Positions 20,528 to 22,111 of a DNA stretch of 22,111 bases are shown in pieces. The DNA is from Rhodospirillales bacterium (GTDB lineage: Bacteria; Pseudomonadota; Alphaproteobacteria; Rhodospirillales_A; JACZKS01): positions 1 through 22,111 of the forward strand of contig JABGRG010000066.1 in the NCBI GenBank assembly GCA_018648445.1, written 5' to 3'. The notes under the pieces are model-generated. The model saw only the letters and a program-made list of their open reading frames with translations. It had not been told where the DNA came from and searched no databases. Position numbers and translations under genes: made by a program. The number at the start of each line of letters is the position of its first letter. Within the stretch, counting starts at the first letter, position 1.

Positions 20528-22111
20528 TGGCCGCCATCGGCGAACCAGAACGTATCGGGCCGGTAAATGCCGAAATGGGATCCCGGGTCCCAATTGTAAA
20601 TTCCTTCTTCGGGCACGTTGCGCAGTCTGTTGCTGACGACCACGGGCTGCAAAATGCCGGAAACGGTCCCGATGGAGAAAACCTGATCGCAATAGATGTC
20701 CAGCATCTCTTTCCAGATTCCCTGTTTTTGTTCGGGGCTGGTCGCGCGCATCCAGGCCGCGTTAAGGGCGCTTAGTTCTTTGGCTTCGGTCAAATCGATC
20801 GGCGAACCTGCCTTGCCGCCGGTCTCATAGTGCTGCCCCCATTTCGGCCAGTGATATTGCATTTGCGATGTCGGGGCCAGCTCATCGGGCGAGGAATGGG
20901 GGCCGGGAACGCCGTTTTCCAACCCCGACCATGCCGACATAACGGTTGCCCCGGAAAAGACGCGATTGCGGAAAGTTTCGCGCTGAAGAATGCGGGAGTG
21001 CAGCTTGATCCCGATCTCGTACCAGCTTTCGCCGATCAACTGCAGAACGTCGGCTTGTTCGCCCTGCTCGCTCGCCGATTCCAAAATCAGTTCCATGGGC
21101 GCGCCGTTTGGCAACAATCTGATCCCGTCGTCGTTGCGTTTCGTGAGGCCCATTCCGTCCAGCAGTTTGTTGGCCTTGTCGGGATCAAAGGTCGCCCATT
21201 TCGTCGTGTATTTCTCGTCGTAAAGCGGGCTGGCCGGAAGGACGGTATTGTTGCTTTCGATGGCCATGCCGAAATAAACAGAATCGTTGATGTCCTCCCG
21301 GTCGACGGCGAGGGAAAGGGCGCGTCGGAAATTCGGATCGCGGACCAACGGACGCCACGCCTCGTCGGTCGTGTTTAAATTGGGGAACAAGGCAATCTGT
21401 GAGCCGCGCGCGGTTCGCCACAGGCGCAGCGTATAGTCGTTGCGCTTTTCACTTTCCTTGAGGAAGGTTGCGTTGTTGAAGGCAAGGGCATGGGCCTGAA
21501 GATCGGAATCTCCCGTTCCCACCTTGGCCGGTATCAGCTTCGTCGCTGCAATTCCCATGATCCAGCGGTCGATATACGGCAATTGCAATCCGTTGGCATC
21601 GACGCGATGGAAGTAAGCGTTGCGCTCAAACACAAAGCGGTCCGACGGGGGTCGCGTGGTTAAAACCCACGGCTGAAGGGTCGGCAGGTCCGGATTATTG
21701 TTTTTGTACTGGCGTCCCACATTGTATTGCAACGCCACCCAGTTGCGTTGTTTGTGCTGTTTGACCAGCTTTTCCAGTTGGTCCGGCTTGGCGTACTTTT
21801 TGTGGAAACGCTTCATGTAATGGGCCGGGCGATAGATATACAGCGGTGACGCTCCGGCCAGGGCAGCCAGGAAATGGGGGTTCGGTTTGGACCAGGTGTA
21901 ACGCACCGTGGTCTCACCCAAGATCTCGAACACGGGCGCTTCGCCGTCGACCAGCATGACGACCGGCGGTCCGCCCTTGGACACCTCTTTGTTGGTGGCG
22001 AAGTCTTCCCAGAAGTAGCGAAAATCTTCGGCGGTGAAGGGCTCCCCGTCCGACCACTTGTGCCCTTTTCGCAAATGAAACGTGAAAATGCGTCCTTCCT
22101 TGATGTCGAAG
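20521..22111 (-). CDS. ABC transporter peptide-type substrate-binding protein (SBP family 5), 5' end outside window
   Basis: About 529 residues are in the window. The frame stays open through the right edge (FDIKEGRIFTFHLRKGHKWSDGEPFTAEDFRYFWEDF), so the N-terminus and signal peptide are missing. LRKGHKWSDGEPFTAEDF is the classical family 5 segment. YIDRWIMGIAATKLIPAKVGTGDSDLQ, FRRALSLAVDREDINDSVYFGMA and LLDGMGL follow the OppA/DppA/YejA pattern. It binds a peptide or similar solute in the periplasm and hands it to the two permeases encoded downstream. The total is expected to be above 600 residues, longer than DppA and similar to YejA-type proteins. The ligand is unknown. Confidence 0.9.
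   Translation of the reverse strand, partial: FDIKEGRIFTFHLRKGHKWSDGEPFTAEDFRYFWEDFATNKEVSKGGPPVVMLVDGEAPVFEILGETTVRYTWSKPNPHFLAALAGASPLYIYRPAHYMKRFHKKYAKPDQLEKLVKQHKQRNWVALQYNVGRQYKNNNPDLPTLQPWVLTTRPPSDRFVFERNAYFHRVDANGLQLPYIDRWIMGIAATKLIPAKVGTGDSDLQAHALAFNNATFLKESEKRNDYTLRLWRTARGSQIALFPNLNTTDEAWRPLVRDPNFRRALSLAVDREDINDSVYFGMAIESNNTVLPASPLYDEKYTTKWATFDPDKANKLLDGMGLTKRNDDGIRLLPNGAPMELILESASEQGEQADVLQLIGESWYEIGIKLHSRILQRETFRNRVFSGATVMSAWSGLENGVPGPHSSPDELAPTSQMQYHWPKWGQHYETGGKAGSPIDLTEAKELSALNAAWMRATSPEQKQGIWKEMLDIYCDQVFSIGTVSGILQPVVVSNRLRNVPEEGIYNWDPGSHFGIYRPDTFWFADGGQK

Overview
This window looks like the chromosome of a GC-rich alphaproteobacterium, probably near the Rhodospirillales. That placement is inferred from gene content and codon style, not from a marker gene. 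Most of it reads as dense core-like coding sequence with short gaps, 4-base ATGA overlaps and convergent gene ends. Two stretches look accessory. Both lie next to what appear to be broken 3' pieces of tRNA genes.

Layout. (1) 1-1184: a short-chain dehydrogenase of visibly lower GC, a perfect 23-bp hairpin, and the 3' half of a tRNA-Leu(TAA) with no 5' half. This is the typical scar at the distal end of an element integrated in a tRNA gene, so the SDR is probably island cargo. (2) 1322-3285: a CaiB/BaiF CoA-transferase translationally coupled to an enoyl-CoA hydratase. (3) 3340-6323: a type I secretion ABC transporter and its HlyD-type adaptor, with no substrate or TolC in view. (4) 6324-12654: a catabolic locus next to an initiator-tRNA-like fragment. 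A LacI-family repressor diverges from an HpcH/HpaI aldolase, a complete tripartite tricarboxylate transporter (binding protein, small and large membrane subunits) and an RraA/HMG-type aldolase. Two copies of an 18-bp operator-like sequence sit in the divergent promoter region. (5) 12829-13949, minus strand: a split thiamine-diphosphate decarboxylase (sulfopyruvate/phosphonopyruvate decarboxylase type), divergent from a cyclophilin-like protein at 14043. (6) 14427-17585: a secreted DUF4384/SH3 protein, an AlkD-type DNA glycosylase and a methyltransferase. (7) 17587-22111, minus strand: a peptide-type ABC importer (binding protein cut by the window edge, two permeases), followed on the same strand by a secreted cytochrome P460.

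The most coherent candidate for an undescribed system is region 4. It has one regulator, one carboxylate uptake system and two unrelated metal-dependent pyruvate-type aldolases. This suggests import of a hydroxylated or branched carboxylate that is cleaved to pyruvate or oxaloacetate plus a second fragment. The substrate cannot be read from the sequence. No integrase, transposase, CRISPR array, rRNA or intact tRNA was seen.
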